This document shows positions 1-7,814 of a stretch of DNA of 8,882 nt, one piece after another. How positions within the stretch are numbered: the stretch's first letter is position 1; every line of letters begins with the position of its first letter. The notes under the pieces are model-generated. The model saw only the letters and a list, made by a program, of their open reading frames with translations. It made no database searches and was not told where the DNA came from. The stretch lies in the NCBI GenBank assembly GCA_021779635.1, contig JAJYAH010000238.1, positions 1 to 8,882 of the forward strand. The letters run 5' to 3'. Made by a program: the position numbers and the translations under genes. Source of the stretch: Pseudomonadota bacterium. Lineage in GTDB: Bacteria; Pseudomonadota; Alphaproteobacteria; Rhizobiales; Xanthobacteraceae.

Positions 1-1
1 T

Positions 2-559
2 GCGATTGTCTGTTTCCTTCCGCTACTCACTCTGAACGCGCTCACGGTCGGCTCCGTTTTCGACGACCGGCTTGCAGAAGTCGTGAAGCTGTTGCCCATC
101 GACACGACTTTTACCGGTCGCACCGATATCTGGGAGTTTGCGATTTCATCGCTCGGTCTTCGTCCCTTCCTGGGCTACGGCTTTGCCGCTTTCTGGGGAA
201 CCGACTCGATCGAGAATCTCGTTAAAAACGACCAATATGAATGGGCTGCCACTGCGTCGCACAGCCATAACGGTTATCTCGATACCGCCCTGACCATGGG
301 CTATCCCGGCCTGGCGTTGATCATCTTCATTTTTGTATATTCGCCATTGAAGGACTTTAGCGTAGCAGCTCGATCCGGCAACGCCGGACCGCTGGCAAAA
401 TTATTTATGCGGCTCTGGCTGTTCGGCATCTACCTGTCGTCGATGGAAAGCTTTCTGCTGGATCGCGCTGATCCGATCTGGTTCACCTTCCTGGTCGCCG
501 TTTTTGGCCTGCATTACATCTCTCGTTTCCGTCTGAAGTCCGAATCGACGGCTCCCTGA
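2..559 (+). CDS. O-antigen ligase / polysaccharide polymerase family membrane protein, C-terminal part
   Basis: The reading frame is open from base 2, upstream of the GTG at 83, so this is the last 185 or so residues of a gene that starts outside the window. It looks like the C-terminal half of the Wzy/WaaL/ExoQ (O-antigen ligase) superfamily, integral inner-membrane proteins that polymerise or ligate undecaprenyl-linked glycans on the periplasmic side. The supporting motifs are TGRTDIWEFA near the start, the glycine-rich PFLGYGFAAFW, and the His-containing SHNGYLDTALTMGYPG that follows the large periplasmic loop. After these come about three hydrophobic segments (around GLALIIFIFVYS, MRLWLFGIYL and PIWFTFLVAVFGL). 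The SHNGYLD motif resembles exopolysaccharide polymerases of the ExoQ type more than lipopolysaccharide ligases, but the two cannot be separated on this fragment. No glycosyltransferase neighbour is visible on the right, so it is probably the last gene of a polysaccharide cluster lying to the left. Confidence 0.8.
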   Translation, partial: AIVCFLPLLTLNALTVGSVFDDRLAEVVKLLPIDTTFTGRTDIWEFAISSLGLRPFLGYGFAAFWGTDSIENLVKNDQYEWAATASHSHNGYLDTALTMGYPGLALIIFIFVYSPLKDFSVAARSGNAGPLAKLFMRLWLFGIYLSSMESFLLDRADPIWFTFLVAVFGLHYISRFRLKSESTAP

Positions 560-792
560 CCGATACCCCCGAGGCCAACCCGTAGGTGGGTACAGTTCGG
601 TGGGCGCGCCGGTCCAGAAAAGCCCCCGGTGCCGCATGGACGCCGCGAGATCTCTCCGGAAGAGTTTCGACGTCTGACCAGATTGGCAGCCGGCGTCACC
701 TCGCTCCTGGCTCCGATGGAGCCTGCGATTGATCGGCGCTGTATCGATGATCAAGTTTACCGGCGCAGCGTGTCGAGGGGAGCGTCAAGTTG
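560..792. other. Gap between convergent genes, no gene recognised
   Basis: This stretch separates the polysaccharide gene from the 3' end of the toxin gene, which points towards it. Open frames cross it on both strands, but none has a recognisable motif or a Shine-Dalgarno site. A short perfect hairpin (GGCTCC-GAT-GGAGCC, 709-723) lies in it. It has no T-run on either side, so it is at best a weak candidate for a shared terminator. Confidence 0.5.
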
Positions 793-1191
793 TTACGCCA
801 GCAGTCGTGCCGACCCGCCTTGCGCTTCCATTAGTTTCACGGCCCTTTTGTCGAAGGAAACAAAAGTATCCGCGCCGAGCCAATTCCCCTCAAAGGCGAT
901 AACGCCGTCGGCAAAATCGCCGCCCGCTTGCAGCAGAGCCAATCCGGCTTCTGCGGCAGGCCGGTTTACCACGACATTCGCGCCATTCATCAGGCGCCGG
1001 ATCGTTTCCGCGATATCGCGCGGCGGGACCTTGTAACCTTGCGATAGCACCCAGACCAATTCGCAGAGCGAAGGTATCGGAATTGCAATCAGTTCTGCGG
1101 CCTTTAGTGCTGTTTGCGCGGCTTTGCTTTGGTGCGCGTGATCTTCGGTAACCGCCCGAACCAATACATTGGTATCCGCCGTGATCCTCAT
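793..1191 (-). CDS. vapC: PIN-domain ribonuclease toxin, VapC-like
   Basis: This 132-residue protein is a complete PIN domain, the metal-dependent RNase fold of VapC toxins, which stop translation by cutting specific RNAs. The expected acidic residues are all present: Asp6 in TADTNVLVRA, Glu44 in SLCELVWVLS, Asp95 in DFADGVIA and Asp114 in FVSFDKRAV. The length is typical for VapC. The start is ATG at 1189-1191, which overlaps the stop of the upstream antitoxin gene by four bases (ATGA). There is no clear ribosome binding site of its own, so translation is probably coupled to the antitoxin, as is usual in type II modules. Which RNA it cuts cannot be read from the sequence. With the key residues intact it is likely functional rather than decayed. 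Confidence 0.9.
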   Translation of the reverse strand: MRITADTNVLVRAVTEDHAHQSKAAQTALKAAELIAIPIPSLCELVWVLSQGYKVPPRDIAETIRRLMNGANVVVNRPAAEAGLALLQAGGDFADGVIAFEGNWLGADTFVSFDKRAVKLMEAQGGSARLLA

Positions 1192-1439
1192 CGTTTGCGG
1201 GCCCAGCCCCGGGCGGCGATCTTGTTCATTTTCTCAATCGATAAGGACGGGCCATCCTTTCTCTTCAGAAAACCGAAAGCATCGGAAATGTTGCCGGCAG
1301 GTCGTGCAGCTCGTACCTCGATACGCCCGTCAGGAAGCTTGTCCACGGTGATTTTCTCGCCCGGATTGACGCCCAGATGCTTCAGGATATCCTTGCGCAA
1401 GGTGACTTGTCCCTTGGCGGTCACGGTAAGTGTGCTCAT
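1188..1439 (-). CDS. vapB: AbrB/SpoVT-fold antitoxin, partner of the PIN toxin
   Basis: This 83-residue protein has an N-terminal AbrB/MazE-type swapped-hairpin DNA-binding domain at about residues 3-46: TVTAKGQVTLRKDIL, then HLGVNPGEKITVDKLPDGRI. The C-terminal part from about residue 50 (ISDAFGFLKRKDG onwards, ending in a basic tail) is the likely toxin-binding segment that blocks the PIN active site. The ATG at 1437-1439 has a GAGG ribosome binding site seven bases upstream (1447-1450 on the plus strand). Antitoxins of this kind usually repress their own operon together with the toxin. The 22-bp palindrome 26 bases upstream of the start fits as the target. The 3' end overlaps the toxin start, giving the standard antitoxin-first order. 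The partner pairing is inferred from position and family. Confidence 0.88.
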   Translation of the reverse strand: MSTLTVTAKGQVTLRKDILKHLGVNPGEKITVDKLPDGRIEVRAARPAGNISDAFGFLKRKDGPSLSIEKMNKIAARGWARKR

Positions 1440-1463
1440 GGGCGGGCCTCATTGCTCTCTTGA

Positions 1464-1492
1464 GATGTAAGGTAAAATTACCTTACAATCAA
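1464..1492 (-). promoter_or_regulatory. Palindromic operator and likely promoter of the toxin-antitoxin operon
   Basis: A near-perfect inverted repeat spans 1466-1487: arms TGTAAGGTAA and TTACCTTACA, 10 bp each, around a 2-bp centre (AA). It ends 26 bases before the antitoxin start codon. On the minus strand a weak sigma-70-like pair frames it: TTGATT (1487-1492) and TACATC (1464-1469) with 17 bases between, so the palindrome fills the spacer, a standard place for an autoregulatory operator. The palindrome is seen directly; the promoter boxes are weak and inferred, as is binding by the antitoxin or the toxin-antitoxin complex. Confidence 0.7.
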
Positions 1493-1530
1493 GGTGACGA
1501 AACGACGCTCCGGAGACCGTCCGCCGCTGC

Positions 1531-3057
1531 TCACATTCGTCGCGGGCTGATCTTCCAGGTTCCCGCGAGGATGCCGGCGGTCATCAGGCCGCTGATGACG
1601 GCGGCGGTCGGGATCGTCAGTGCCAGCGCAGCGGTCCCGGCCCATCCGATCGAGGAAAAGGCTTCCGCAAACGTCGCCAGCCGCGACGAGGTCTGGCGGC
1701 GACGGAACTGGCTGCGTTTGGCTTGCACCCGAAACCAAAGCTGTATCGCGGTGGCCGACGCCGCTGCGGTCGCGACGCCGAGCGCGGTGATGGCCGCCTG
1801 CGGCAGTGAGGCAAATGCCAGCGCGACGATCAGCGGCGCGAACAGGACGCCGATCGCGATCAGCACCACCTCGATCTTGGCGCGGGTCACTCGCGAGGAC
1901 GGCAGCGGCGCGCTCGTCACCAGATCGGCGGCGTCTTCGCCCGAGATGGTCAGCCATGCCAGGCCACCGGCAAGCTGGCCCGCCGCCATCACCACGACCG
2001 GGGTGATCAGTACGAGGGCGGTGGAACTGCCGGCAAAACTTCGCCACAGCATCAGCGCCGGCGGCACCAGATAAAGCAGTTGCATCAAGGTCTGCGACAC
2101 CAGCCACGGATCGCGCCGCAGCAGCACGAATTCCTTCCACCTCAGCGCCTGTTGCCGCGAACCGGCGCGAAACGTCCTGGCGCGGTGGCCGCGATGGGCC
2201 GGCGCGGCATTCGCCGTGACGCTGACGGCGGTGTCGGCAAATCGTGGTGAAAAGATCGCCATCACGGCGCCCAGCAGCACGAGTCCGCCGGACAGCAGAA
2301 GCAGCAACGCTTCGCCGTCGCCGAGCGCCGCGCGCGCGGGCCACCAGACCATGCTTTCGAGTCCAGGTGCATGGGCCGCCGCGGCGTCGGATGTCAGAAC
2401 CGCGAACCGCGACAGCGTGCCATAGGACATGATGGCGGCGATCTGCAGCGCGATCACGAAGCCGGCGCCGATGATCGCAGCCAGTATTTGCGAGACCAGG
2501 CGGGTCCGGCTCGGGCCGATCAGGCGGAACAGCGTGATCGCCATGGCGATGGCAACCGCTGCGGCGGACAGGCCGATGGCGACGACAACGCCGTAGGCGG
2601 CGAACCATCGGATACCGCCGCCGATGACGAGAACATCAACGAAAGGCGTCGACAACACCAGCGCCATCGCCGTGACGGTCAGCGCGATCGCCGCGATGCG
2701 AACCGAAAATACATTGGCCAGTGCCGCCGGCGAGGACATGATCAGATCGAGATCGGCGCGGGCGTAAAACACCCGCGTCACCGATTCGATCGCCTGCGAC
2801 AGCATCAGCGCCCATGCCAGGAATATCGTCGCGGTGATGACGATCAGGGCGGATTTGTCGAGCGGTGCCGCAAGGTTCGCAAACCTGCCGACCACGGCAT
2901 AGGCCGGCAGGTGCATCATCGCCGCAAAAACAATCAGGCCGACAATCGCACTGCGCTTGCGCAACCGTCGCCCGGCCGTCATCATCGCCAGCCATTCGCG
3001 CCAGGCCAGCCGGATTTCGTGCCGGGCAAACCAGCTCAGGGCCGTGGCTGAACTCAT
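1531..3057 (-). CDS. ABC exporter permease, large multi-spanning protein with two similar halves
   Basis: This 508-residue membrane protein has about eleven or twelve hydrophobic segments, for example around residues 36-56, 69-90, 119-145, 151-178, 190-210, 249-269, 323-338, 346-370, 396-418, 421-441 and 472-499. It follows an ABC ATPase gene with a 4-base overlap and has its own GAGG seven bases before the ATG at 3055-3057, so the two almost certainly form one transporter. The halves look related: HEIRLAWREWL (13-23) resembles QALRWKEFVLL (303-313), and LDLIMSSP (103-110) resembles AADLVTSAP (376-384), each followed by a hydrophobic helix. This suggests a fused two-domain permease working on a homodimer of the ATPase. 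The layout recalls ABC-2-type or EcsB-like exporters. The substrate is unknown. The permease ends about 90 bases before the antitoxin start. Confidence 0.8.
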   Translation of the reverse strand: MSSATALSWFARHEIRLAWREWLAMMTAGRRLRKRSAIVGLIVFAAMMHLPAYAVVGRFANLAAPLDKSALIVITATIFLAWALMLSQAIESVTRVFYARADLDLIMSSPAALANVFSVRIAAIALTVTAMALVLSTPFVDVLVIGGGIRWFAAYGVVVAIGLSAAAVAIAMAITLFRLIGPSRTRLVSQILAAIIGAGFVIALQIAAIMSYGTLSRFAVLTSDAAAAHAPGLESMVWWPARAALGDGEALLLLLSGGLVLLGAVMAIFSPRFADTAVSVTANAAPAHRGHRARTFRAGSRQQALRWKEFVLLRRDPWLVSQTLMQLLYLVPPALMLWRSFAGSSTALVLITPVVVMAAGQLAGGLAWLTISGEDAADLVTSAPLPSSRVTRAKIEVVLIAIGVLFAPLIVALAFASLPQAAITALGVATAAASATAIQLWFRVQAKRSQFRRRQTSSRLATFAEAFSSIGWAGTAALALTIPTAAVISGLMTAGILAGTWKISPRRM

Positions 3058-3842
3058 GCAGCGGCCTCGACATCGACCAGTGCGATGAACATGTCCTCGA
3101 GGCTGGTGTCGTTGTGTCCGTTCTGCTGGCGCAGTTCGGCAAGCGTGCCTTCGGCGATCAGCCGTCCCGCGGCGATAACGCCGATGCGGTCGGCCATGCG
3201 CTCGGCCACTTCCAGAATATGTGTGGTCATGATCACGGTGCAGCCGGACTGCACGCGCTCCTGCAGCAATCCCTTGACGTGACGTGCGGAGACCGCGTCG
3301 AGGCCGGTGAGCGGCTCATCGAGGATGATCAGGCGCGGGTCGTGCACCAACGCGCCGGCGAGCGCCACCTTCTGGCGCATGCCCTTGGAAAATCCCTCGC
3401 AGCGCTCATGCAGATGCGGCTCGAGGCCGAGCGAGACCAATAGGCTGTGGGCGGCGGCTTGCGAAACCCTGGGGTCGATGCCCCACAGCCCGGCGACGAA
3501 TTCGAGATATTCCAGCGGCGTCAGCTTGTCGTAGATCATCGGCTCGTCCGATACCCACGCCGTGATCTGCTTGGCGGCGACCGGATCACCGAGGGCATCG
3601 ATGCCGAGCACCGATACCGAGCCGGCATCGGGCCGCAGCAGGCCGGCGATCATGCGCAGCGTCGTGGTCTTGCCGGCGCCGTTGGGCCCGAGCAGCGCAT
3701 AGAACTCGCCACGGCGAACGGTAAGATCGAGCGCGTCGACCGCGAGACGGTCAAAACGCTTCGTTAACCCTCGTACCTGCAACGCGGATTCAGCTGGATT
3801 CATGACGTCGGGGCAATCGGTTTCATTCGGCTTGCGAACCAT
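3054..3842 (-). CDS. ABC transporter ATP-binding protein of an exporter (EcsA/ABC-2 type)
   Basis: This 262-residue nucleotide-binding subunit drives the permease encoded directly downstream. Visible motifs are Walker A GPNGAGKTT (52-60), a variant signature FSKGMRQKVALA (151-162) in place of LSGGQ, Walker B LIILDEP (171-177), D-loop GLDA (180-183) and the switch histidine in MTTH (His208). The usual Q-loop glutamine is absent: the region reads WVSDEPMIYDKLT, a form shared with EcsA-like exporter ATPases. The ATG at 3840-3842 gives a short extra N-terminus with no good ribosome binding site. Met14 (3801-3803, MNPAES) is an alternative start, also without a clear site, so the true start is uncertain. 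Translation is coupled to the permease through an ATGA overlap. Export of a lipid, peptide or drug is possible, but nothing in the sequence identifies the substrate. Confidence 0.88.
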   Translation of the reverse strand: MVRKPNETDCPDVMNPAESALQVRGLTKRFDRLAVDALDLTVRRGEFYALLGPNGAGKTTTLRMIAGLLRPDAGSVSVLGIDALGDPVAAKQITAWVSDEPMIYDKLTPLEYLEFVAGLWGIDPRVSQAAAHSLLVSLGLEPHLHERCEGFSKGMRQKVALAGALVHDPRLIILDEPLTGLDAVSARHVKGLLQERVQSGCTVIMTTHILEVAERMADRIGVIAAGRLIAEGTLAELRQQNGHNDTSLEDMFIALVDVEAAA

Positions 3843-3868
3843 GGACCCAAGATATTTCGGCGGGGTGA

Positions 3869-3893
3869 ATCGGCGGCGGCAAATCCCGCCGAT
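3869..3893. repeat. Inverted repeat upstream of the exporter ATPase gene
   Basis: Perfect 8-bp arms, ATCGGCGG (3869-3876) and CCGCCGAT (3886-3893), are separated by nine bases. The repeat lies 27 bases upstream of the ATPase start on the minus strand, inside its probable leader. It could be a hairpin in that transcript or a protein-binding site. GC-rich repeats of this size also arise by chance at this base composition. Confidence 0.4.
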
Positions 3894-3919
3894 GCGCGGT
3901 TAGCCTAAAGTTTTGGCAC

Positions 3920-3949
3920 CGTCGGCAACCCAAATGCGCGTCGGCAACC
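3920..3949. repeat. 11-bp direct repeat in the divergent intergenic region, possible operator
   Basis: CGTCGGCAACC occurs at 3920-3930 and again at 3939-3949, a period of 19 bp, or about two helical turns. The second copy ends nine bases before a TTGACA box that is the candidate -35 of the liv operon. Same-face tandem sites directly upstream of a promoter fit an activator or repressor binding site. The repeat is seen directly; a regulatory role is inferred. Confidence 0.45.
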
Positions 3950-3958
3950 AGCGCTTTG

Positions 3959-3990
3959 TTGACAGGGATCGGGGCTTTGGGCTGTATAGG
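3959..3990 (+). promoter_or_regulatory. Candidate promoter of the liv operon
   Basis: A consensus -35 box TTGACA (3959-3964) is followed after 18 bases by TGTATA (3983-3988) or after 20 bases by TATAGG (3985-3990). The -35 is perfect but either -10 is weak, which suggests a promoter that depends on an activator. It would leave a leader of roughly 110 bases before livH. Confidence 0.4.
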
Positions 3991-4103
3991 CATCAACGCC
4001 ATGTGAAGGTTTTCAGCGTCTTCGGATGCTGAAATGCAAGGCGGCGGGATGCGGCAAGGCGGTCGATAGAATCGCTGGAAGCATCGGGGGAGGGATGTCG
4101 GCA

Positions 4104-4979
4104 ATGCTGGACTTCGTTCAGCAGTTGGTGAGTGGTATTGCGCTCGGCTGTGTCTACGGGCTGATCGCGCTTGGCTTTGTCCTGGTCTACAAGGCCACCG
4201 AGGTCGTGAATTTCGCGCAAGGCGACCTGATGATGCTGGGTGGGTTCTTCGCCTACACTTTCATCGGCATTCTCGGCTTCAATTACTGGATCGGTTTCGC
4301 CGCCGCGGTCGTGGCCATGGCGCTGTTCGGGATGCTGGCGGAGCGCCTGGTGGTGCGTCCGATCCTCGGCTATCCGCAATTCTCCATCATCATGGCGACG
4401 ATCGGGCTCGGATATTTTCTGCGTTCGGTCGTCGGCATGATCTGGGGCACCGACGACTTCAAGATCGAGACGCCATTCAGCCAGGGCGTCGTCAGGATCG
4501 GTACTCTGGTGCTGGCCTATGACAAACTTTCCGTCATTGCGGCCACCATCATCCTTTGCGCCCTGCTGTATCTGTTCTTCAACCGGACGATGCTCGGCAC
4601 CGCGATGCGGGCGAGTTCGGAGAACATGCTGGCGGCCTATTATATGGGCATTCCGGTCAAGCGCGTGGTGTCGATCGTATGGGCGATCAGCGCCGCGGTG
4701 GCGACCTGCGCCGGCGTGCTGCTCGCCCCGATCACCTTCATTCATTCCAATGTCGGCCTGGTGCTGGGACTGAAGGCGTTTCCGGCGGCCGTGCTCGGCG
4801 GCTTCGGCTCGATCCCCGGGGCGGTGGTGGGCGGCGTGCTGATCGGCGTGATCGAGAGCATGGCTGGCTTCTATTTGCCGGAGGGATGGAAGGACGTCGC
4901 GCCCTACGTCGTTCTTCTCCTGGTGCTGCTGCTCAAGCCGGAAGGGCTGTTCGGCCTTCACCAGCGCAAGAAAGTCTAG
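4104..4979 (+). CDS. livH: Branched-chain amino acid type (HAAT) ABC importer permease LivH
   Basis: This 291-residue inner-membrane permease forms half of the transport channel with LivM. The family hallmark ATEVVNFAQGDLMMLGGFF is at residues 31-49. The cytoplasmic coupling loop that contacts the ATPases is GTAMRASSENMLAAYYMGI (165-183). Further conserved stretches are KAFPAAVLGGFGSIPGAVVG (224-243) and KPEGLFG at the C-terminus, with about eight hydrophobic segments in all. The frame is open from 4026. I chose ATG 4104 because the purine-rich site GGGGGAGGG (4086-4094) lies about 9-10 bases before it; the in-frame ATG at 4095 directly abuts that site and is less likely. The length matches typical LivH. 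It is the first gene of the operon, nine bases ahead of livM. Substrates of this family include branched amino acids, amides, urea and aromatic or other carboxylic acids, and the permease alone does not tell which. Confidence 0.93.
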   Translation: MLDFVQQLVSGIALGCVYGLIALGFVLVYKATEVVNFAQGDLMMLGGFFAYTFIGILGFNYWIGFAAAVVAMALFGMLAERLVVRPILGYPQFSIIMATIGLGYFLRSVVGMIWGTDDFKIETPFSQGVVRIGTLVLAYDKLSVIAATIILCALLYLFFNRTMLGTAMRASSENMLAAYYMGIPVKRVVSIVWAISAAVATCAGVLLAPITFIHSNVGLVLGLKAFPAAVLGGFGSIPGAVVGGVLIGVIESMAGFYLPEGWKDVAPYVVLLLVLLLKPEGLFGLHQRKKV

Positions 4980-4988
4980 GAAGCGGCC

Positions 4989-6140
4989 ATGCGGTTCATG
5001 TTCAAGACCGATTATGAAGATGACATCAGGCTGTTTCCGCACAGCGGCTATGTCGTCTCCTATGGCGTGCTGCTCGCGCTTCTGGTGGTCGCGCCGTTCG
5101 TCCTGTCGAGCTACATCGTCAGCCAGCTGGTCTTCGTGTGCATCTACGCCACCGTCGGCGTCGGGCTGATGATACTGACCGGCTTTACCGGGCAGGCGTC
5201 GTTGGGTCACGCCGCCTTTCTCGCGATCGGCGCCTATACCGCCGCCTACCTGCAGCAATTCAATGTGCCTTTTCCGGTTTATTTCATTGCCGCCGGGCTG
5301 TTGACCGGCGTGATCGGCGCGCTGGTCGGTTTCCCGGCGCTGCGGCTGCAGGGCATTTACCTCGTGATCGCGACGATTTCCTTTGCCCTGATTGTCGAGG
5401 AAATCATGGCGCGGTGGGAAAGCGTGACGCACGGCAATGAGGGCATGCGCGTCAAGACCATTCACCTCCTCGGCACTGCGGTACCGCGTGACAGCCCGGC
5501 TTTCTACTTCCTCTGTCTCGGCGTGCTGATTCTGACGATTGTCGGCACGCTCAACCTGCTGCGTTCGCCGACCGGCCGAGCTTTCGTCGCGATCCGCGAC
5601 AGCGAAACGGCGGCGCGAAGCATGGGCATCAATGTTTCGCTCTACAAGGTGAAGTCGTTTGCGATCAGCGCCGCCATCACCGGACTGGCCGGCTGCCTGT
5701 TCGCCCACAAGCTGTCCTTCATCAGCCCGGAAATGTTCACGCTGCAGCTCTCGATCGAGTTCATCATCGTGATCCTGATCGGCGGCGCATTCAGCCTGCA
5801 CGGCGCGGTGCTGGGGGCGATCTTCATTGTCATGATCGACCCGTTTCTGACCTTCCTCAAGGACGATGTCCCGGGCCTTGCCGCCGGCATCGCCGCGACG
5901 CTCGGCGCCGGCGCCGAACGGGCGGCGCATATCCAGGACCATGTCGCCGCATTCGCCTCCGCCAACGGCCTGAAGGGCGCCATCTACGGCATCATCATCG
6001 TCCTGTTCGTCCAATTCGAGCCGCTTGGCCTTTACGGACGCTGGCTCAAGATCAAGCTCTTCTTCCAGCTGTTCCCGCTCTACAAGCGGGCGACCTTCAA
6101 GCGGCAGAAGATCTACGTGAAATCGGAGCGGAACCGGTGA
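4989..6140 (+). CDS. livM: HAAT-family ABC importer permease LivM
   Basis: This 383-residue inner-membrane permease is the second channel subunit. The family motif GFTGQASLGHAAFLAIGAYT is at residues 65-84, FPALRLQGIYLVIATISFAL at 115-134, and the coupling loop GRAFVAIRDSETAARSMGI at 196-214. The conserved IGGAFSLHGAVLGA (264-277) and FEPLGLYG (343-350) follow. Residues of about 289-329 form an extra hydrophilic, Ala/Gly-rich stretch between the last two hydrophobic regions, and the C-terminus is a basic tail of some 30 residues; both make it longer than the simplest LivM proteins. An AGGAAG ribosome binding site (4978-4983) lies five bases before the ATG. The stop overlaps the livG start in GTGA, so the two are translationally coupled. 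Confidence 0.93.
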   Translation: MRFMFKTDYEDDIRLFPHSGYVVSYGVLLALLVVAPFVLSSYIVSQLVFVCIYATVGVGLMILTGFTGQASLGHAAFLAIGAYTAAYLQQFNVPFPVYFIAAGLLTGVIGALVGFPALRLQGIYLVIATISFALIVEEIMARWESVTHGNEGMRVKTIHLLGTAVPRDSPAFYFLCLGVLILTIVGTLNLLRSPTGRAFVAIRDSETAARSMGINVSLYKVKSFAISAAITGLAGCLFAHKLSFISPEMFTLQLSIEFIIVILIGGAFSLHGAVLGAIFIVMIDPFLTFLKDDVPGLAAGIAATLGAGAERAAHIQDHVAAFASANGLKGAIYGIIIVLFVQFEPLGLYGRWLKIKLFFQLFPLYKRATFKRQKIYVKSERNR

Positions 6141-6895
6141 GCTATTTCCGCGCCGAAAACCTCTCGCTGCATTTCGGCGGCCTCAAGGCGGTCGACGCCG
6201 TCAATTTCGCGGTCGAGAAGGGCGAGATACTTTCGATCATCGGCCCCAACGGAGCCGGCAAGAGTTCGATCTTCAACCTGATCTCGCGAATCTACAGCCC
6301 GACCTCGGGCCGGATCTATTTCGAGGACCAGGACATCACCCAGCAGCCGGCATTCGACATCGCCAAGCTCGGCATCGCCCGCACCTTCCAGAACATCGAA
6401 CTGTTCGAGAATGCGACCGTGCTCAGCAACCTTCTGGTCGGCCGGCACCGGCATTCCACCACACGGCTGTGGCAGGAACTGCTGTTCATGCCAGGCGTGC
6501 GCAGCGCCGAGAAGGTCCATCGCCGCCGCGTCGAGCAGGTCATCGAATTTCTCGATCTCGCGCCCTACCGCGACAAGCTGATCTCCGGCCTTCCTTACGG
6601 CGTGCGAAAGGTGATCGAGCTTGCCCGCGCGCTGTGCACCGAGCCGAAGCTGATCCTGCTCGACGAGCCGTCGTCCGGACTGAACGTCGAGGAGACCGAC
6701 GACATGTCGTTCTGGATCCGCGACATGAAGACCGAGCTCGGCATCACCGTGCTGATGGTCGAGCACGACATGACGCTGGTGAACCGGGTATCCGACCGGG
6801 TCATCGCGCTGAACTACGGCAAGGTGCTGGCGAGCGGATCGCCGGCCGAAGTCCAGATCCATCCCGACGTCGTCGCTGCCTATCTCGGCGCCTGA
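6137..6895 (+). CDS. livG: HAAT-family ABC importer ATPase LivG
   Basis: This 252-residue cytoplasmic ATPase of the LivG subgroup pairs with LivF to power LivHM. Motifs are Walker A GPNGAGKSS (36-44), Q-loop RTFQNIELF (Gln85), a variant signature GLPYGVRKVIELARAL (151-166) where most relatives have LSYG-type sequence, Walker B LILLDEPSSGLN (172-183) and the switch histidine in VEHD (His210). All catalytic positions are intact. It starts with GTG at 6137, overlapping the livM stop, with GGAG (6125-6128) eight bases upstream. LivG and LivF are told apart by the longer insert before the signature and the VEHD histidine seen here. Confidence 0.93.
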   Translation: MSYFRAENLSLHFGGLKAVDAVNFAVEKGEILSIIGPNGAGKSSIFNLISRIYSPTSGRIYFEDQDITQQPAFDIAKLGIARTFQNIELFENATVLSNLLVGRHRHSTTRLWQELLFMPGVRSAEKVHRRRVEQVIEFLDLAPYRDKLISGLPYGVRKVIELARALCTEPKLILLDEPSSGLNVEETDDMSFWIRDMKTELGITVLMVEHDMTLVNRVSDRVIALNYGKVLASGSPAEVQIHPDVVAAYLGA

Positions 6896-6905
6896 GGATG
6901 ATGCC

Positions 6906-7715
<810 letters not shown>

Positions 7716-7778
7716 GAAGGACTTGTGGTTAAATTACAGGTTCCGTCTCGGGAACAAAACCGGCGCTCAAGGCCGGCG

Positions 7779-7814
7779 TCCGAAGCGGAGCCGGCATCCG
7801 GAGCGGAGCCGGGA
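7779..7814 (+). repeat. Two tandem 18-bp repeats before the CoA ligase gene
   Basis: TCCGAAGCGGAGCCGGCA (7779-7796) is followed directly by TCCGGAGCGGAGCCGGGA (7797-7814), matching at 16 of 18 positions. The repeats end three bases before the GGAGGG ribosome binding site of the CoA ligase. The rest of this 116-base gap after livF holds only small inverted repeats: GTTCC/GGAAC (7740-7755) and CCGGC/GCCGG (7760-7776), with no T-run. So there is no clear terminator, and read-through from livF is likely. Confidence 0.65.

Noticed and set aside
709..723. Perfect 6-bp hairpin GGCTCC-GAT-GGAGCC as a terminator
   Set aside because: It has no T-run on either side and lies about 150 bases from the plus-strand stop, so it is only mentioned as weak.
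629..1036. A 135-codon plus-strand frame between the polysaccharide and toxin genes
   Set aside because: It overlaps the toxin gene antisense, has no ribosome binding site, and its unique part matches nothing I recognise.
1478..2608. A 376-codon minus-strand frame inside the permease gene
   Set aside because: It is a frame-shifted shadow: Arg-rich and without membrane segments, whereas the chosen frame has clear hydrophobic helices and couples to the ATPase gene.
3993..6014. A 673-codon open frame on the minus strand across livH and livM
   Set aside because: It is exactly antisense to two well-supported membrane protein genes. Its extreme Asp/Glu/Arg/His/Gln content is what hydrophobic codons give when read backwards in GC-rich DNA. 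It has no domain motif.
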